From assembly GCF_019145375.1 (NCBI RefSeq), contig NZ_JAHSTX010000001.1:1401001-1465000 (forward strand): a DNA stretch of 64,000 bases, given 5' to 3'. Under the pieces are notes generated by a model. That model did no database searches. It had not been told where the DNA came from and saw only the letters and a list, made by a program, of their open reading frames with translations. Both the position numbers and the translations under genes were made by a program. This document shows, piece by piece, positions 28,616-37,342 of this stretch (positions are counted from its first letter, which is position 1; each line of letters starts with the position of its first letter). Source of the DNA: Pseudomonas triticicola. Its GTDB lineage: Bacteria; Pseudomonadota; Gammaproteobacteria; Pseudomonadales; Pseudomonadaceae.

Positions 28616-30942
28616 GTTACAGCGTTGCCGTGCGTGCACTGTGCGAGTTCACCGCCAAGACCGGCGACCTCGACCTGCGCTTCACCCCGTCACCGACCGC
28701 GCTGGAAGGCATCGTCGGCCATCGCACCGTGGCCTCGCGGCGCAGCGAGCAGTACCAGAGCGAAGTGGCGCTACAAGGTGAGTTCGGCGAGTTGAAGGTC
28801 AAGGGCAGGGCGGATGGCTACGATCCGGCGCAAAACTGCCTGGAAGAAGTCAAAACCTATCGCGGCGACCTGAGCAAGCAACCGGCCAATCACCGCCAGT
28901 TGCACTGGGCGCAGGCGAAAATCTACGGCTGGTTGATGTGCCAGAAACTGCAATTGCAGCAGATCAATCTGGCGCTGGTGTATTTCGACGTCGTCAGCGA
29001 AAAGGAAACCTGCCTGGTTGAATCCCACAGCGCCGAGTCGCTTCAGGGGTTTTTCGCGCAGCAGTGCGCTTTGTTCCTGCAATGGGCCGAGCAGGAAATG
29101 GCCCATCGCGAAGCGCGCAATCTGGCCGCGCAGCAACTGGCGTTCCCGCACGCGGATTTTCGTCCCGGCCAACGGCATCTGGCCGAATCAGTGTTCAAAG
29201 CCGTCAGCACCGGCCGCTGCCTCATGGCCCAGGCGCCGACCGGCATCGGCAAAACCCTTGGCACGCTGTTTCCGATGCTCAAGGCCTTGGCGCCGCAGCA
29301 ACTGGACAAGGTGTTCTTTCTCACCGCCAAGACTCCCGGACGCAAGCTGGCGCTGGATGCCAGCCAGGTGTTGTTCAGGCAAACGCCGGACTTGCCGCTG
29401 CGGGTGATGGAAATGGTTGCTCGCGACAAGGCCTGCGAACACCCGGACAAGGCCTGTCATGGCGAATCCTGCCCGCTGGCCCAGGGTTTTTATGATCGCC
29501 TGCCGGCTGCCCGCGAAGCCGCCAGCCGCATCAACCTGCTCGATCAGGCGGCGATGCGTGGAGTCGCCGCGCAGCACAGCGTGTGCCCGTACTACCTCAG
29601 TCAGGAAATGGCTCGCTGGGCGGATGTGGTGGTTGCCGACTACAACTATTACTTCGACTTCAGCGCGCTGCTGTTCGGTCTGGCCCAGCTCAATCAGTGG
29701 AAAGTCGCGGTGCTCGCCGACGAGGCGCACAACCTGGTCGAGCGCGGCCGGCAGATGTACAGCGCCAGCCTCGACCAGTTCACCCTCGCCAGCGTGCGCA
29801 AAACCGCGCCGGCAGCGCTGAAGAATGCCCTGCAACGGGTCAACCGTGAATGGAACGCGCTGCATGCGCCGCAACTGGCGGCGTATCAGGCCTACGACAA
29901 GGCGCCGGACAAGCTCCTGCAAGCCATCTCGCTGTGTTGCGCGGCCATTGGCGATTACCTCAACGAACATCCGCAAGGTCTCGACAGCGGCCTGCAGAAC
30001 TTCTATTTCGACCTGCTGCAATTCGCCCGGGTCGCCGAGCTGTACGACGAGCATTACCTGTTCGATATCAGCAAACGCGACCTCGACCGCAAGCGTCCGT
30101 TGTCGCAACTGTGCCTGCGCAACGTGGTGCCGGCGGCGTTCATCGGTCCGCGCCTGAGCGCGGCGCGCAGCAGTGTGCTGTTCTCGGCCACGCTGAGCCC
30201 GCGCAACTATTACGCCGACCTTCTCGGCACGCCCGCCGACACGGTGTGCATCGACGTCGAATCGCCGTTCAGCGCCGAGCAGTTGCAGGTGCACATCGTC
30301 AGTCAGATCTCCACGCGTTTTAACCATCGCCAGGCCTCGCTGGAGCCTATCGTCGAGCTGATCGCGCGCCAGTTCAGCGAGCGCCCGGGCAACTATCTGG
30401 CGTTCTTCAGCAGTTTCGATTACCTGCAACAGGTCGCGACCTTATTGGCCGAGCGCCATCCGCACATCACTCAGTGGCTGCAATCGCGGGGCATGGCCGA
30501 GGGCGCGCGGCAGGCGTTTCTCGACCAGTTCAGCGCCGACAGCCAGGGTGTGGGGTTTGCGGTGTTGGGCGGCGCGTTTGGCGAGGGCATCGATTTGCCC
30601 GGCGCGCGGCTGATCGGTGCGTTCATCGCCACGCTGGGACTGGCACAGCTCAACCCGGTCAATGAGCAGATGAAACGGCGCATGGCCGCCATTTTTGGCG
30701 CCGGCTACGACTACACCTATCTGTACCCGGGCATGCAAAAAGTCGTACAAGCCGCCGGGCGGGTGATCCGCACCCGTGAGGATCGCGGCACGGTCATGCT
30801 CATTGATGACCGCTTTGCCGAAAGCCGCATCCAGCAACTGCTGCCACGCTGGTGGGCGATCAAAAGCGAACCGGCGCTTTTCAAATCGACGGATTCACGC
30901 ATACTTCAGCCCATGACAGTGGCTGGTGAGTGTGATGAGTGA
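28612..30942 (+). CDS. XPD/DinG-type iron-sulfur helicase with N-terminal PD-(D/E)XK-like domain
   Basis: 776 residues. The TTG start at 28612 overlaps the FAN1 stop and has GGAG 9 nt upstream; starts further upstream lie inside FAN1. The N-terminal 170 residues look like a RecB/Cas4-type nuclease fold, with D68 (KGRADGYD) and E79-V-K81 (LEEVKTYRG). The helicase part has Walker A K214 (APTGIGKT), four cysteines C275, C282, C287 and C325 suited to a [4Fe-4S] cluster, DEAH at 370-373, and motif VI QAAGRVIRTREDRG. It should unwind DNA 5'-to-3' and may trim ends. The coupling to FAN1 suggests joint crosslink or flap repair (inference). Confidence 0.85.
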   Translation: MSYSVAVRALCEFTAKTGDLDLRFTPSPTALEGIVGHRTVASRRSEQYQSEVALQGEFGELKVKGRADGYDPAQNCLEEVKTYRGDLSKQPANHRQLHWAQAKIYGWLMCQKLQLQQINLALVYFDVVSEKETCLVESHSAESLQGFFAQQCALFLQWAEQEMAHREARNLAAQQLAFPHADFRPGQRHLAESVFKAVSTGRCLMAQAPTGIGKTLGTLFPMLKALAPQQLDKVFFLTAKTPGRKLALDASQVLFRQTPDLPLRVMEMVARDKACEHPDKACHGESCPLAQGFYDRLPAAREAASRINLLDQAAMRGVAAQHSVCPYYLSQEMARWADVVVADYNYYFDFSALLFGLAQLNQWKVAVLADEAHNLVERGRQMYSASLDQFTLASVRKTAPAALKNALQRVNREWNALHAPQLAAYQAYDKAPDKLLQAISLCCAAIGDYLNEHPQGLDSGLQNFYFDLLQFARVAELYDEHYLFDISKRDLDRKRPLSQLCLRNVVPAAFIGPRLSAARSSVLFSATLSPRNYYADLLGTPADTVCIDVESPFSAEQLQVHIVSQISTRFNHRQASLEPIVELIARQFSERPGNYLAFFSSFDYLQQVATLLAERHPHITQWLQSRGMAEGARQAFLDQFSADSQGVGFAVLGGAFGEGIDLPGARLIGAFIATLGLAQLNPVNEQMKRRMAAIFGAGYDYTYLYPGMQKVVQAAGRVIRTREDRGTVMLIDDRFAESRIQQLLPRWWAIKSEPALFKSTDSRILQPMTVAGECDE

Positions 30943-32854
30943 AAACAACAGGACCGCAGCGATCGAAGACAGTCGTTTCCGGCTGCTGATCGACGCGGTT
31001 GTCGACTATGCGATCTACATGATCGACCCCGACGGTATCATCACCAGTTGGAACTCCGGCGCCAAACGCTTCAAAGGTTATGAAGAAGCGGAAATCATCG
31101 GCGAGCACTTCTCGCGCTTCTATACCCCGGAAGACCGCGCCAACGGCATGCCGCAACGGGCGCTCGACACGGCGATCCGTGAAGGTCGCTTCGAAGGCGA
31201 GGGCTGGCGCGTGCGCAAGGACGGCACGCACTTCTGGTCGCACGTGGTGATCGACCCGATTATCGACCCCAACGGCAAGCTGCTCGGGTTCGCCAAGATC
31301 ACCCGCGACCTCACCGACCGCAAAATGGCCGAGGAAACACTCAAGCAAAGCGAACAGCAGTTCCGCCTGCTGGTGCAGGGCGTCACCGACTACGCGATCT
31401 ACATGCTCAGCCCCGAAGGCTGCGTCAGCAACTGGAACCAGGGCGCGCAGCGCATCAAGGGCTATTTGCCGGAAGAGATCATCGGCCAGCATTTTTCGAT
31501 TTTCTACACCCCCGAAGACCGCGAACTCGGCGAGCCGCAGCGTTCGCTGGAGATTGCCACCCGCGAAGGCCGCTTCGAGAACCGCAGTTGGCGGATGCGC
31601 AAGGACGGCACGCGCTTTCTGGCCCACGTAGTGGTCGATGCGATTCGCGGCGACACCGGCGCGTTGCTCGGCTTCGCCAAGATCACCCGCGATGTCACCG
31701 AGGCCCACGAAGCACAGCAGGCCCTGGAAAAGACCCGCGAGGCGTTGTTCCAGGCGCAGAAGATGCAGGCGATCGGCCAACTCAGCGGCGGTATCGCCCA
31801 TGACTTCAACAACCTGCTGACGGTGATTCTCGGCAACCTCGAGATCGTGCAGAAACGCATCGGCGACGCGCCGAAAATCGCTCGACTGCTGGAGAACGCC
31901 ACCCAGGGTGCCTTGCGCGGTGTCTCGTTGACCCAGCGCATGCTGGCCTTCGCCCGGCGTCAGGAACTGAAGACCGAATCGGTGGATATCCCGCAATTGG
32001 TGCAAGGCATCACCGGGCTGTTGCGCAGTTCGCTCGGACCGGGGATTCGCATCGAAACGCGCTTTCCCGACGACCTGCAGCCAGTACTGGCCGACAGCAA
32101 TCAGCTGGAACTGGCGATCCTCAATCTCGCCACCAATGCCCGCGATGCCATGCCCGACGGCGGCACGGTGATCATTCAGGCGCAAGCCGAAGTGGTGCTG
32201 GAACAAACTCATTCGACCCTCGCGGCGGGGCGTTACGTGTGCCTGAGCCTGATCGACAGCGGCGAAGGCATGGACGAAGCCACGCTGGCCTGTGCCCGTG
32301 ATCCGTTCTTCACCACCAAGGGCCTGGGCAAAGGCACCGGGCTGGGCTTGTCGATGGTGCACGGCTTCATCGAGCAGTTGGGCGGGCGCTTTATTCTGAA
32401 AAGCGAGAAGGGCCACGGCACGGCGGCCGAGCTGTGGATTCCGGTAGCGCTTGAGCGTACGGCCAGTCGCCCGGCGTACAGCAACGCAGCGCCGATCGCA
32501 GTACCGAGACTCAGCGTGCTGGTGGTCGATGATGATTCACTGGTGCTGACCAGCACCAGTCTGTTGCTGGAAGACCTCGGCCACCGCGTCATCGGCGCGA
32601 CCTCCGGTGCTCAGGCGCTGGCGCTGTTCGATGAGGGCGAAGTCATCGATCTGGTAATCACCGACATGGCCATGCCAAAAATGAGCGGCGCGCAACTGGC
32701 CCATGCCTTGCGCATGCTCAAGCCGGATCTGCCGATCATTCTCGCCACCGGATATGCCGAGCGCCTCGAAGGCTTCGCCGCCGAACTGCCGCGCCTGCCG
32801 AAACCGTTCACCCAGCTGAACCTGGTACAGATCATCGCCCAATCGATGAAATGA
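30935..32854 (+). CDS. Soluble PAS-PAS hybrid sensor histidine kinase
   Basis: 639 residues; ATG at 30935 overlaps the helicase stop by 8 bp and follows GGTGAG. There is no signal peptide or membrane segment, so it acts in the cytoplasm. Two tandemly duplicated PAS domains (about 10-130 and 135-255, each with DYAIYM, FYTPEDR and LLGFAKITRD) precede a HisKA domain with H289 (GGIAHDFNNLL), an HATPase domain (LATNARDAM, GTGLGLSMVHG) and a receiver domain with phosphoacceptor D577 (LVITDMAMPKMSG). No separate response regulator or DNA-binding gene is adjacent, so its output partner is unknown. The PAS pair could sense redox, light or a ligand; no cofactor residue could be assigned. Confidence 0.88.
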   Translation: MSENNRTAAIEDSRFRLLIDAVVDYAIYMIDPDGIITSWNSGAKRFKGYEEAEIIGEHFSRFYTPEDRANGMPQRALDTAIREGRFEGEGWRVRKDGTHFWSHVVIDPIIDPNGKLLGFAKITRDLTDRKMAEETLKQSEQQFRLLVQGVTDYAIYMLSPEGCVSNWNQGAQRIKGYLPEEIIGQHFSIFYTPEDRELGEPQRSLEIATREGRFENRSWRMRKDGTRFLAHVVVDAIRGDTGALLGFAKITRDVTEAHEAQQALEKTREALFQAQKMQAIGQLSGGIAHDFNNLLTVILGNLEIVQKRIGDAPKIARLLENATQGALRGVSLTQRMLAFARRQELKTESVDIPQLVQGITGLLRSSLGPGIRIETRFPDDLQPVLADSNQLELAILNLATNARDAMPDGGTVIIQAQAEVVLEQTHSTLAAGRYVCLSLIDSGEGMDEATLACARDPFFTTKGLGKGTGLGLSMVHGFIEQLGGRFILKSEKGHGTAAELWIPVALERTASRPAYSNAAPIAVPRLSVLVVDDDSLVLTSTSLLLEDLGHRVIGATSGAQALALFDEGEVIDLVITDMAMPKMSGAQLAHALRMLKPDLPIILATGYAERLEGFAAELPRLPKPFTQLNLVQIIAQSMK

Positions 32855-32932
32855 CGCGCTGGTCGATCCGGCTGAACTAGTGCTGACGCGTGCCTTTCCA
32901 AAAGTCTTGTTCACTTTTGGAGGGCACGTCTC

Positions 32933-33466
32933 TTGTCTCGCATATTGACCCAGCCAAGCGCTGTTGAAGAAGCCTTGGCCGAACACGACGCCAAGATGTT
33001 TGGCTCACCCAAGGAACGCCTGGATTTCTATCGCCGGGAAATCCAGTACGAAACCAGCATCCTCGCCAACCGCACCGACGCCTACCTGGCGGCGCAGTCG
33101 TTTCTGGTCATCGCTTTCGCCTCGTGCATGGCCAACCTCAATCCGGAGTGGGGCAAGATGTTCACCCTCGTCGTGCCGCCGTTTCTCGCGCTGCTCGGGG
33201 TGCTCAGTTCATTGAATGCCTGGCCGGGGATTCGTGCGGCATACGACATCATCGACCACTGGCACTTCAAACAGAGCCAGTTGCTGCACAGCGAGCCGGT
33301 AATGGGCGCGGCGTATGACGAATCGCCGCTGTTCAGCGAAATGGAATCAAGTCACAAGGGCTATCGCAAGTCGCTGCTGTTCTCGGTGCGCACGCCTTGG
33401 ATTTTTGCCACGTTCTGGGTGATGTTGGGGGTTTATGCGGTGTTTATACAGGTGACCAATCCTTGA
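32933..33466 (+). CDS. Membrane protein of unknown function
   Basis: 177 residues. TTG start at 32933, with GGAGG 9 nt upstream. The N-terminal 60 residues are charged and probably cytoplasmic. Then two hydrophobic segments are close together (AAQSFLVIAFASCMANL, FTLVVPPFLALLGVLSSL), a loop of about 65 residues follows, and a last segment is near the C-terminus (TPWIFATFWVMLGVYAVFI). I do not recognise the family. It lies 78 bp behind the kinase gene and may share its transcript. Confidence 0.7.
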   Translation: MSRILTQPSAVEEALAEHDAKMFGSPKERLDFYRREIQYETSILANRTDAYLAAQSFLVIAFASCMANLNPEWGKMFTLVVPPFLALLGVLSSLNAWPGIRAAYDIIDHWHFKQSQLLHSEPVMGAAYDESPLFSEMESSHKGYRKSLLFSVRTPWIFATFWVMLGVYAVFIQVTNP

Positions 33467-33517
33467 GGTGGGTTGGTCGGGGGCAGGTGCTGGATTTTGT
33501 GTGTCTGTGAGATCTTA

Positions 33518-33680
33518 CCCCCTCACCCCAGCCCTCTCCCCCAAGGGGGCGAGGGGGAAAGGGAGCAGATCTCGGTCGTATTCAAGGCCTGAGTTCGACG
33601 CGGTATTTCAGGTCGGTGTAATACGAGAGACAAACCCGGTCAGTCCCCTCTCCCTCGGGGAGAGGGCTAGGGTGAGGGGC
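33518..33680. repeat. Inverted doublet of the CCCTCACCCCAGCCC repeat family
   Basis: Left arm CCCCTCACCCCAGCCCTCTC and right arm GGGGAGAGGGCTAGGGTGAGG about 90 bp apart, the same family as the copies behind aprF. It sits between convergent genes. Confidence 0.85.
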
Positions 33681-33692
33681 TCTTGACTTTTA

Positions 33693-33986
33693 TTACGCAG
33701 TTTCCAGCTCACGCCGCGCAGTTACAGCATTCTGCACCGCCGCCGGAATCGGCGGGAAATCCTCATTCAGCACACACAGATGATCAATCGCATCTTCAAA
33801 TTTCGTATCGGCTTTCTTGCGCAGTGCCCGGTATTGCTCAAAGCGTTCGAAGTCGGTCGGCGTCTGTTCCAGCAGCGCGTTGGCCGCTCGGTTCAGTTCG
33901 TGGGCTTCTTCGAACAGTTGACGATTGCGTTCCAGAGCCAGTGCTCTGCAAGCCTTGATTTGCGCAGGAGTCGAGCATTCGTTCAT
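33693..33986 (-). CDS. Small hypothetical protein
   Basis: 97 residues, mostly helical and charged (ARALALERNRQLFEEAHELN), with no signal peptide or membrane segment. The reading frame is supported by codon choice, an AAGGT site upstream and its isolation between repeats. I do not recognise the family. Confidence 0.6.
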   Translation of the reverse strand: MNECSTPAQIKACRALALERNRQLFEEAHELNRAANALLEQTPTDFERFEQYRALRKKADTKFEDAIDHLCVLNEDFPPIPAAVQNAVTARRELETA

Positions 33987-34170
33987 GACCGTGACCTTGT
34001 TTGTGTCGGGGTTCCGTTTAATAGGCTGTTCACCGCAGGGGAACCGAACCTGCCGGGCCGCGCGGGATGATTGGCGCGGTTAAAGTTGTGACCGTTGGGT
34101 CGCGCCCGGCGATCCATTTTTTTGCAGAAAAATCTTCGATGATTTCCAGCCAAGCGCAGCGGCTGAAGAA

Positions 34171-35514
34171 TCAGCTTTTTCGTTGCTTCAAGCTTTCATA
34201 GCGCGCCAGCATCGGCTGTGTGCTGACGCCATGCAGCAGAATGCTCAGGGCCACTACTGACAAAGTGATGTCGGTACAGACCTTGGCCACGTCTGAATCC
34301 AGGCCATGGTTCAAGGCGAAGAACAGATAGAACAGGCTGCCGATGCCGCGAATGCCAAACCAGCCGATCAACAAACGCTGCGGCCCGCTGAGCAGATTTC
34401 CCCACGGCATTAGCGCCACGCTCAGCGGGCGGATCAGGCAAAACAGCACCGCGCCGATCCACAAGGCCCGCCAGTCCCAATGAGCTATAAGCACGACGCC
34501 GAGCAGGGTCACCAGAAACACTTCCATCGCCCGCTCGACCAGACTGCCGAATGCGAGCATGTCGCCCATCATGATCCCGGCCGCGACCTGGCTGTCTTCC
34601 AGCTTCTCGGTATCGCCATGCACGGCGTTCTGTGGTTCGACGTTCTGATGACCGACCACCGGCTGCACCAGATGCTCGGCAGGTGCCTGGGTGATGCCCG
34701 TGGATTTGACTTCCTCCTGACGCAGCCCAAGGCCAGCAGCGAAGACCGCGAGAAAGCCGTAGCCGCCAATGGCGTCGGCGACCACGTAGGACAGCGCGAT
34801 CAGCGCGAGGGTCAGGTAATCGTTGGGGCCGAGGGTGCTGTCCTCGTTGTGAATGCGCAGCAGCAGGGCGAGCCGGCCGATGCTACGGCCCATCCAGTAA
34901 CCGGTGAGCAAACCCGCCGGCACCGCCCACAAAAGGCTGCGAACCACCCAGTGCTGCCACTCGCCGGCGCTACCGTCACCGTGCAGCAACAGCAAACCGA
35001 GAATCACGAAAGGGAAGGCCACGCCATCGTTGAGCCCGGCTTCACCGGAGAGGCCGAACCGCACGCTGTCGATGTCCTGCGCATCATTGACCTGCACCAG
35101 CGCGGCGAGCACCGGATCGGTCGGCGCCAGAATCGCGCCGATCAGCAAGGAAGGCCCCCACGGCAATTGCAGGCCCCAGTGCAGCAGCAGACACACGCCG
35201 ATGATGCTCAGAATCATCACTGGTCCGGCGAGACCAAAAGCGATGCGCCAGGTCTTGTTGCGTAGTGGCAGGCGCAATTTCAAACCGCAGACGAACAAGG
35301 AAAACAGCACCGCGACTTCCGTCAGGTGCTCCATCCACAACGACGATTCTTCCAGCGGCAATTGCAGCAGGTCGAGGCCGCTGGGGCCGATGCCGATGCC
35401 CAGCAGCAGGCACACCGCCGAGGTGGTGACCGGCATCCAGCGCAACCATGACGACGTCAGGGCCAGCGTCAGCAGCACGGCGCCGAGCACCGCGACCCAT
35501 ACGCCAAAACTCAT
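34171..35514 (-). CDS. Cation:proton antiporter (CPA1/NhaP type)
   Basis: 447 residues, about twelve hydrophobic segments. The conserved unwound-helix motif APTDPVLAALV and the following GLNDGVAFPFVIL contain the acidic residues expected for ion binding in Na+/H+ exchangers of the NhaP group, and WFGIRGIGSLFYLFFAL is the typical late-helix motif. A hydrophilic loop of about 40 residues (from QEEVKSTGITQAPAE to LEDSQVAAG) interrupts the membrane domain and is not a standard feature. It lies 42 bp behind the Yip1-like gene on the same strand. Which cation it moves is not evident. Confidence 0.87.
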   Translation of the reverse strand: MSFGVWVAVLGAVLLTLALTSSWLRWMPVTTSAVCLLLGIGIGPSGLDLLQLPLEESSLWMEHLTEVAVLFSLFVCGLKLRLPLRNKTWRIAFGLAGPVMILSIIGVCLLLHWGLQLPWGPSLLIGAILAPTDPVLAALVQVNDAQDIDSVRFGLSGEAGLNDGVAFPFVILGLLLLHGDGSAGEWQHWVVRSLLWAVPAGLLTGYWMGRSIGRLALLLRIHNEDSTLGPNDYLTLALIALSYVVADAIGGYGFLAVFAAGLGLRQEEVKSTGITQAPAEHLVQPVVGHQNVEPQNAVHGDTEKLEDSQVAAGIMMGDMLAFGSLVERAMEVFLVTLLGVVLIAHWDWRALWIGAVLFCLIRPLSVALMPWGNLLSGPQRLLIGWFGIRGIGSLFYLFFALNHGLDSDVAKVCTDITLSVVALSILLHGVSTQPMLARYESLKQRKS

Positions 35515-35556
35515 GACGGCTCACTGCGGTGAATTTCCAAGGGCAGGCGCACCGGG

Positions 35557-36168
35557 TCAGCTCACGGTCGTGCGCAGGTACTCGGGGATGAGCACGTTGA
35601 ACCACAGCAGAATCATCGACACCAGCATGGTCACTAGCACCAGCAGGCCAACGCCCCACACGCACGCCGAATACAGCAGGCCCTGCTCCTTGCGCTCATG
35701 CATGAAGGTCGGCAAGCCGACGAACAGCAGAAACGTCGAATAGATCGACGCCGCGCCGAGCACCAGAATCGCCAGCCAGCGACTCGGGTACAGGCCGGCA
35801 ATCCCCGCGAGGAAAAACGGCGTCACCGTGTAGGCGGCAAAACCGATGCATTGATTGAGCGTCGGCCGCGCATCGAACGATCGCGACATCCAGCGAATGA
35901 ACCCGCCCATGACCGCGACACCCGCGACGATCGTCACGTACAGCAACACGCTCAGTTGCAAGGCGCTGGCGGTGCTCAGGCGCACGTTTTCACCCACGGC
36001 CAGGCTCCAGCCGACCTGGGTGGTGCCGATGAACAGGCACACGGCGGGAATCAACGCGAGCAGCAGCAGATGCGCGAGATAGTGGCGGGGATGGGTTTCT
36101 TCTTCGCGGCGGATATCGGTCCAGGCGAAGTTGGGTTGGGTGAAGAGTCTGACGAGGGGGGCGGACAT
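35557..36168 (-). CDS. Yip1-family inner membrane protein
   Basis: 203 residues with about five membrane segments. The N-terminus (LFTQPNFAWTDIRREEE) and the segment RPTLNQCIGFAAYTVTPFFLAGI are typical of bacterial Yip1-domain proteins. AACCTCCTG-type complement upstream gives an AGGAGG ribosome site. Function is unknown in bacteria. It is probably co-transcribed with the antiporter that follows. Confidence 0.82.
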   Translation of the reverse strand: MSAPLVRLFTQPNFAWTDIRREEETHPRHYLAHLLLLALIPAVCLFIGTTQVGWSLAVGENVRLSTASALQLSVLLYVTIVAGVAVMGGFIRWMSRSFDARPTLNQCIGFAAYTVTPFFLAGIAGLYPSRWLAILVLGAASIYSTFLLFVGLPTFMHERKEQGLLYSACVWGVGLLVLVTMLVSMILLWFNVLIPEYLRTTVS

Positions 36169-36255
36169 GACAACCTCCTGTTCCTGTTGGCCCGTAGGCG
36201 CTTACAGGTATGGAGAGATGCCATGCCGCTCGGGTTCAGTTTTTCTGCTGCACGG

Positions 36256-37113
36256 TTACAGCATCGGTTTGCCGCCGGTCACGCCGTAGCGCTGGCCCGT
36301 GATATAGCTGGCTTCGTCGGAGGCCAGCAGCACGTAAATCGGCGCGACTTCCACCGGTTGGCCCGGACGGCCGAGCGGGGTGCTGCCGCCGAAGTTCTGC
36401 ACTTCTTCATCGGGCATGGTAGAGACGATCAGCGGCGTCCAGATCGGGCCAGGTGCGACGCTGTTGACGCGAATTTCCTTCGGCCCGAGCATCTGCGCCA
36501 GGCCACCGGTGAAGTTGGCGATTGCGCCTTTGGTGGTGGCGTAGGCCAGCAGGGTCGGCTTGGGCATGTCCGAGTTGACAGAACTGGTGTTGATGATCGA
36601 CGAGCCGGGGCGCATGTGTTTGATCGCCGCCTGGCAGATCCTGAACATGGCAGTGATATTCACGTCGAAGGTCATCACCCATTCGTCATCGGGGATTTCT
36701 TCAAAGTTTTCGTGGGTCATCTGGAACGCGGCGTTGTTGACCAGAATGTCGATGCGGCCAAAGCGCTCGACAGTTTTGTCGACCAGCGCTTGGCACTGCG
36801 CTTTCTCGGCGATATCGCCCGGCAGCAGGATGCACTGACGCCCGGCCTGCTCGACCCAGCGTGCGGTTTCCTTCGCGTCTTCGTGTTCGTTCAAGTACGC
36901 CACGGCGACGTCGGCACCTTCACGGGCGAAGGCAATCGCCACCGCGCGACCGATGCCGCTGTCAGCGCCGGTGATCAGCGCAATCTTGCCGGCCAGACGG
37001 CCAGAACCGACGTAACTTTGCTCGCCGCAGTCTGGATACGGTTCCATCTTGCGTTGCGAGCCGGGCACCGGTTGGGCTTGTTTCGGGAAGGGTGGTTTTG
37101 GATAGTCAGTCAT
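36256..37113 (-). CDS. Short-chain dehydrogenase/reductase (YghA-like)
   Basis: 285 residues from ATG 37113, which follows AGGAG at 8 nt; frames extending to 37383 run into repeat sequence. The cofactor motif is TGADSGIGRAVA, NNAA is at the usual place and the catalytic YATTK motif is preceded by the serine in NTSSVNS. The 40-residue N-terminal extension rich in proline and glutamine (YPKPPFPKQAQPVPGSQ) is typical of the YghA/GsiB-like group, often stress-induced. The substrate is unknown. Confidence 0.88.
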   Translation of the reverse strand: MTDYPKPPFPKQAQPVPGSQRKMEPYPDCGEQSYVGSGRLAGKIALITGADSGIGRAVAIAFAREGADVAVAYLNEHEDAKETARWVEQAGRQCILLPGDIAEKAQCQALVDKTVERFGRIDILVNNAAFQMTHENFEEIPDDEWVMTFDVNITAMFRICQAAIKHMRPGSSIINTSSVNSDMPKPTLLAYATTKGAIANFTGGLAQMLGPKEIRVNSVAPGPIWTPLIVSTMPDEEVQNFGGSTPLGRPGQPVEVAPIYVLLASDEASYITGQRYGVTGGKPML

Positions 37114-37218
37114 CGCAGGGTCTCCTGATTTCAAGGCCAGTGTTCCGGGTTGACCCGGTGGGTTTGCCTTGAGTTCGATCGGATTTGCGTTGGATTTTGG
37201 TTGGCTATGCAAAACCAA

Positions 37219-37307
37219 TGTGGGAGCGAGCCTGCTCGCGAAAGCGTCTGTCAGACGGTAAATATGTCGACTGACAGACCGCTTTCGCGAGCAGGCTCGC
37301 TCCCACA
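37219..37307. repeat. REPIN between the SDR and malY/patB genes
   Basis: Inverted pair of GGGAGCGAGCCTGCTCGC elements, with the inner AAAGCG-TCTGTCAG / CTGACAGACCGC also inversely repeated, giving a long hairpin. Confidence 0.9.
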
Positions 37308-37342
37308 GGGGATCACTTACACAGGGGAATCTCGGGGCAGGA

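Noticed and set aside
34480..35265. 261-codon plus-strand frame antisense to the antiporter gene
   Set aside because: Low-complexity, rich in Q, H and R, as expected for a shadow of a membrane-protein gene.
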